DNA of 64,000 bases, taken from Oscillospiraceae bacterium. Its GTDB lineage: Bacteria > Bacillota > Clostridia > Oscillospirales > Ruminococcaceae. Of this stretch, positions 62,145 through 64,000 are shown piece after piece (position 1 is the first letter of the stretch; each line of letters opens with the position of its first letter). The stretch lies in assembly GCA_022791315.1 (NCBI GenBank), contig JAAVYW010000042.1:1-64000 (forward strand), read 5' to 3'. Under the pieces are notes generated by a model. The model was not told where the DNA came from, did not search any database, and worked only from the letters and a program-made list of their open reading frames with translations. The position numbers were made by a program, and so were the translations under genes.

Positions 62145-62672
62145 ATGGCGGAGAATGAGGAACGGCAGATTTACTTGGTTACAGGGGTTATGGCAGCTGG
62201 AAAATCCACTGTTTCGCAAATGCTGGCGGCGCGGCTGAAACGGTGCGTCCATCTCCGAGGCGATGTGTTTCGCAGAATGATTGTCTCAGGCCGGGAGGAG
62301 ATGTCCCAGACACCGTTGGAGGAGGCGGTGCGCCAGCTGCATCTGCGGTACCGGATGGCTGCGGCTGCGGCAAAACAGTACTTGGAGGGCGGATTTTCGG
62401 TTGTCATGCAGGACAATTACTATGGGGAGGACCTTAAGCGTATGCTGGAGTATTTGGAGGGGTATCCGGTTCGGGTTGTCGTGCTCTGCCCGGATGTTGA
62501 AACGGTAAAAAAGCGCGAGTTGGGCAGAGGGAAGACTGGGTACACCGGCTTTTCGGTGAAGGCGCTGTATGATGATTTTATCAGGACTACGCCCCGTATC
62601 GGCTATTGGTTGGATACTTCTGAACAGACGGCCGAGCAGACTGTCCGGACGATTTTGAGCCACTTTGCATAG
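62145..62672 (+). CDS. P-loop kinase-like protein
   Basis: The 175-residue protein has Walker A GVMAAGKSTVSQML near residue 15, then LRGDVFRRMI with an acid after strand 2, and VVMQDNYYG, PVRVVVLCPD and KKRELGRGKTGY, fitting small-molecule or nucleoside kinases such as the chloramphenicol phosphotransferase-like group. It resembles the protein at 29730 in size and layout. ATG 62145 is the likely start; an earlier Met at 62109 is less likely. Downstream is an unremarkable GC-rich spacer before valS. Confidence 0.78.
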   Translation: MAENEERQIYLVTGVMAAGKSTVSQMLAARLKRCVHLRGDVFRRMIVSGREEMSQTPLEEAVRQLHLRYRMAAAAAKQYLEGGFSVVMQDNYYGEDLKRMLEYLEGYPVRVVVLCPDVETVKKRELGRGKTGYTGFSVKALYDDFIRTTPRIGYWLDTSEQTAEQTVRTILSHFA

Positions 62673-62776
62673 GTGAAAGCCCCTCCTTCCCTGGCGGGGA
62701 AGGAGGTCCCAAGGAAGCGGCCCACCGGGACCCTAAAAAAGAAGGGGGAACCGGGGGCTTTTCTCGGCACCAGCTA

Positions 62777-62805
62777 TTGAAAAAAGGTGAAAAATCCAGT
62801 ATAAT
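62777..62805 (+). promoter_or_regulatory. Promoter for valS
   Basis: TTGAAA (62777-62782), 17 bases, TATAAT (62800-62805), 36 bases before the valS ATG. The short distance leaves no room for a T-box leader. Confidence 0.85.
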
Positions 62806-62840
62806 CAGGGGAGATGTGAAACAAGGGAGGATTTATCAGC

Positions 62841-64000
62841 ATGAGCAAGGAACTGGAAAAGGTGTATGAACCGGGGAAGGTGGAGGATGCCATTTATCAG
62901 TTTTGGCTGGATGGGGGGTATTTCCACGCCAAGGCAGACCCGGAGAAAAAGCCCTATACCATTGTGATTCCGCCGCCCAATATCACCGGGCAGCTGCATA
63001 TGGGACACGCGCTGGATGAGACATTGCAGGATATTTTAATCCGCTGGAAGCGGATGCAGGGCTATAGCGCCCTGTGGCTCCCCGGAACCGACCATGCCTC
63101 CATTGCCACCGAGGCCAAGATTGTGCAGGCTATGCGGGAAGAGGGCGTTACCAAGGAGGACCTGGGCCGGGAGGGATTCCTGGAACGGGCCTGGGCCTGG
63201 AAGGAGAAATACGGCGGGCGCATTGTGGAGCAGCTGAAAAAGCTGGGCTCCTCCTGCGACTGGGAGCGGGAGCGGTTTACCCTGGACGAGGGGTGCTCCA
63301 AAGCGGTGAACACCGTGTTCCAGCGCTTGTATGAGAAGGACCTGATTTACAGGGGGGAGCGGATTATCAACTGGTGCCCCCACTGCCTCACCTCCATTTC
63401 CGACGCTGAGGTGGAATATGCGGACAAGGCGGGGCACTTCTGGCATCTGCGCTATCCCTTGGCAGATGGGAGCGGGTATTTAGAGCTTGCTACCACCCGG
63501 CCTGAGACCATGCTGGGCGATACGGCGGTGGCAGTGCACCCGGAGGATGAGAGATACCGGCACCTGGTGGGTAAAATGCTGATTCTGCCCCTGGTGGGAC
63601 GGGAGATTCCCATTATCGCGGACGAGTATGTGGAGATGGACTTTGGCACCGGTGTGGTGAAAATCACCCCGGCCCACGACCCCAATGACTTTGAGGTGGG
63701 GCTGCGGCACAACCTTCCTATCATCAATGTGATGAACGACGATGCCACCATCAACGAGAACGGTGGGGAATACTGCGGGCTGGGCAGCGAAGAGGCCCGG
63801 AAGCGGATTGTGGAACGGCTGGAAAAAGAGGGCTATTTGGTACGGGTGGAGGACATCAGCCACAACGTGGGCACCTGTTACCGCTGCGGGCACGTGGTGG
63901 AGCCCAGGGTATCCAAACAGTGGTTTGTACGGATGGAGCCCTTGGCGAAGCCTGCCATTGAGGCGGTGAAGAACAGGGAGACCGTGTTTATCCCCGAGCG
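62841..64000 (+). CDS. valS: Valyl-tRNA synthetase (partial, 5' part)
   Basis: The first 386 codons of Val[23 protein letters not shown] carries the HIGH signature (HMGH), [16 protein letters not shown] follows, and the editing domain ([37 protein letters not shown]) is complete. CPHC and CYRCG may bind zinc. AGGGAGG precedes ATG 62841. The rest, including KMSKS, lies beyond the window. Confidence 0.97.
   Translation, partial: MSKELEKVYEPGKVEDAIYQFWLDGGYFHAKADPEKKPYTIVIPPPNITGQLHMGHALDETLQDILIRWKRMQGYSALWLPGTDHASIATEAKIVQAMREEGVTKEDLGREGFLERAWAWKEKYGGRIVEQLKKLGSSCDWERERFTLDEGCSKAVNTVFQRLYEKDLIYRGERIINWCPHCLTSISDAEVEYADKAGHFWHLRYPLADGSGYLELATTRPETMLGDTAVAVHPEDERYRHLVGKMLILPLVGREIPIIADEYVEMDFGTGVVKITPAHDPNDFEVGLRHNLPIINVMNDDATINENGGEYCGLGSEEARKRIVERLEKEGYLVRVEDISHNVGTCYRCGHVVEPRVSKQWFVRMEPLAKPAIEAVKNRETVFIPE

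Overview
The window is a chromosomal segment of a Gram-positive Clostridia-type bacterium, most likely a GC-rich gut member of the Oscillospirales (Clostridium cluster IV relatives). The evidence is the long Firmicutes form of S12, a ribosomal protein L27 with a cleavable N-terminus next to its protease Prp, an rplU-prp-rpmA-obgE-mrnC cluster, a YfmF/YfmH pair, a BirA-type operator before bioY, rubrerythrin (anaerobe), a SpoVB-like flippase and many TTGACA-17-TATAAT promoters. Almost everything is housekeeping; no prophage, CRISPR array, insertion sequence or rRNA operon is visible.

Layout. 1-3.8 kb (minus strand): a LacI-type regulator running off the edge, galT, ogt, a small nucleotidyltransferase-fold protein and tRNA-Thr(CGT). 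4.2-5.7 kb: a membrane-anchored SGNH hydrolase and a small membrane protein. 6.1-18.2 kb: the transcription/translation core rpoB-rpoC, rpsL-rpsG-fusA, tuf, with strong separate promoters before rpoB, rpsL and tuf. 18.3-23.4 kb: accessory enzymes (two GNATs, a beta-lactamase-fold hydrolase, thioredoxin, an esterase and a UroD-like protein), including a striking run of consecutive palindromes after trxA. 23.8-28.5 kb: yfmF-yfmH-lgt-folD. 28.6-32.1 kb: rplU-prp-rpmA, a P-loop kinase, obgE, mrnC. 32.2-37.5 kb: an orphan DNA methyltransferase, a DUF4830 protein, an RsuA-type pseudouridine synthase, a lone MsmX-type sugar ABC ATPase and a double-kinase protein. 37.5-44.1 kb: rubrerythrin, a CdaR/PucR-type regulator, then ftsE-ftsX-EnvC-like hydrolase-ctpA, a cell-division and wall-remodelling module. 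44.2-47.5 kb: greA with an attenuator-like leader, a class I lysyl-tRNA synthetase with a fused tRNA-binding domain, a GNAT. 47.7-54.9 kb: bioY with its operator and a DUF1284 protein, DUF1540, a flippase, an amidase, an APH-type phosphotransferase and a Mef-like MFS exporter preceded by a small leader ORF. 54.9-64 kb: ligA, an epimerase-like protein, an M42 peptidase, a DUF1015 protein, a GNAT, a polysaccharide deacetylase, a P-loop kinase and valS, cut by the window end.

No large undescribed system is evident. The best leads are the array of seven inverted repeats at 20.77-20.98 kb, the leader ORF and hairpins before the MFS exporter (53.37-53.54 kb), the promoter-plus-terminator unit before greA (44.2 kb), the LysRS1 fusion (45-47 kb), the fused APH/Ser-Thr-kinase-like protein (35.8-37.5 kb) and a pair of related promoter/leader segments (38.25 and 57.16 kb). 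The first ~160 bases carry long G runs and a probable frame break that look like contig-end sequence errors. All function calls come from reading motifs and gene order; no database search was run.
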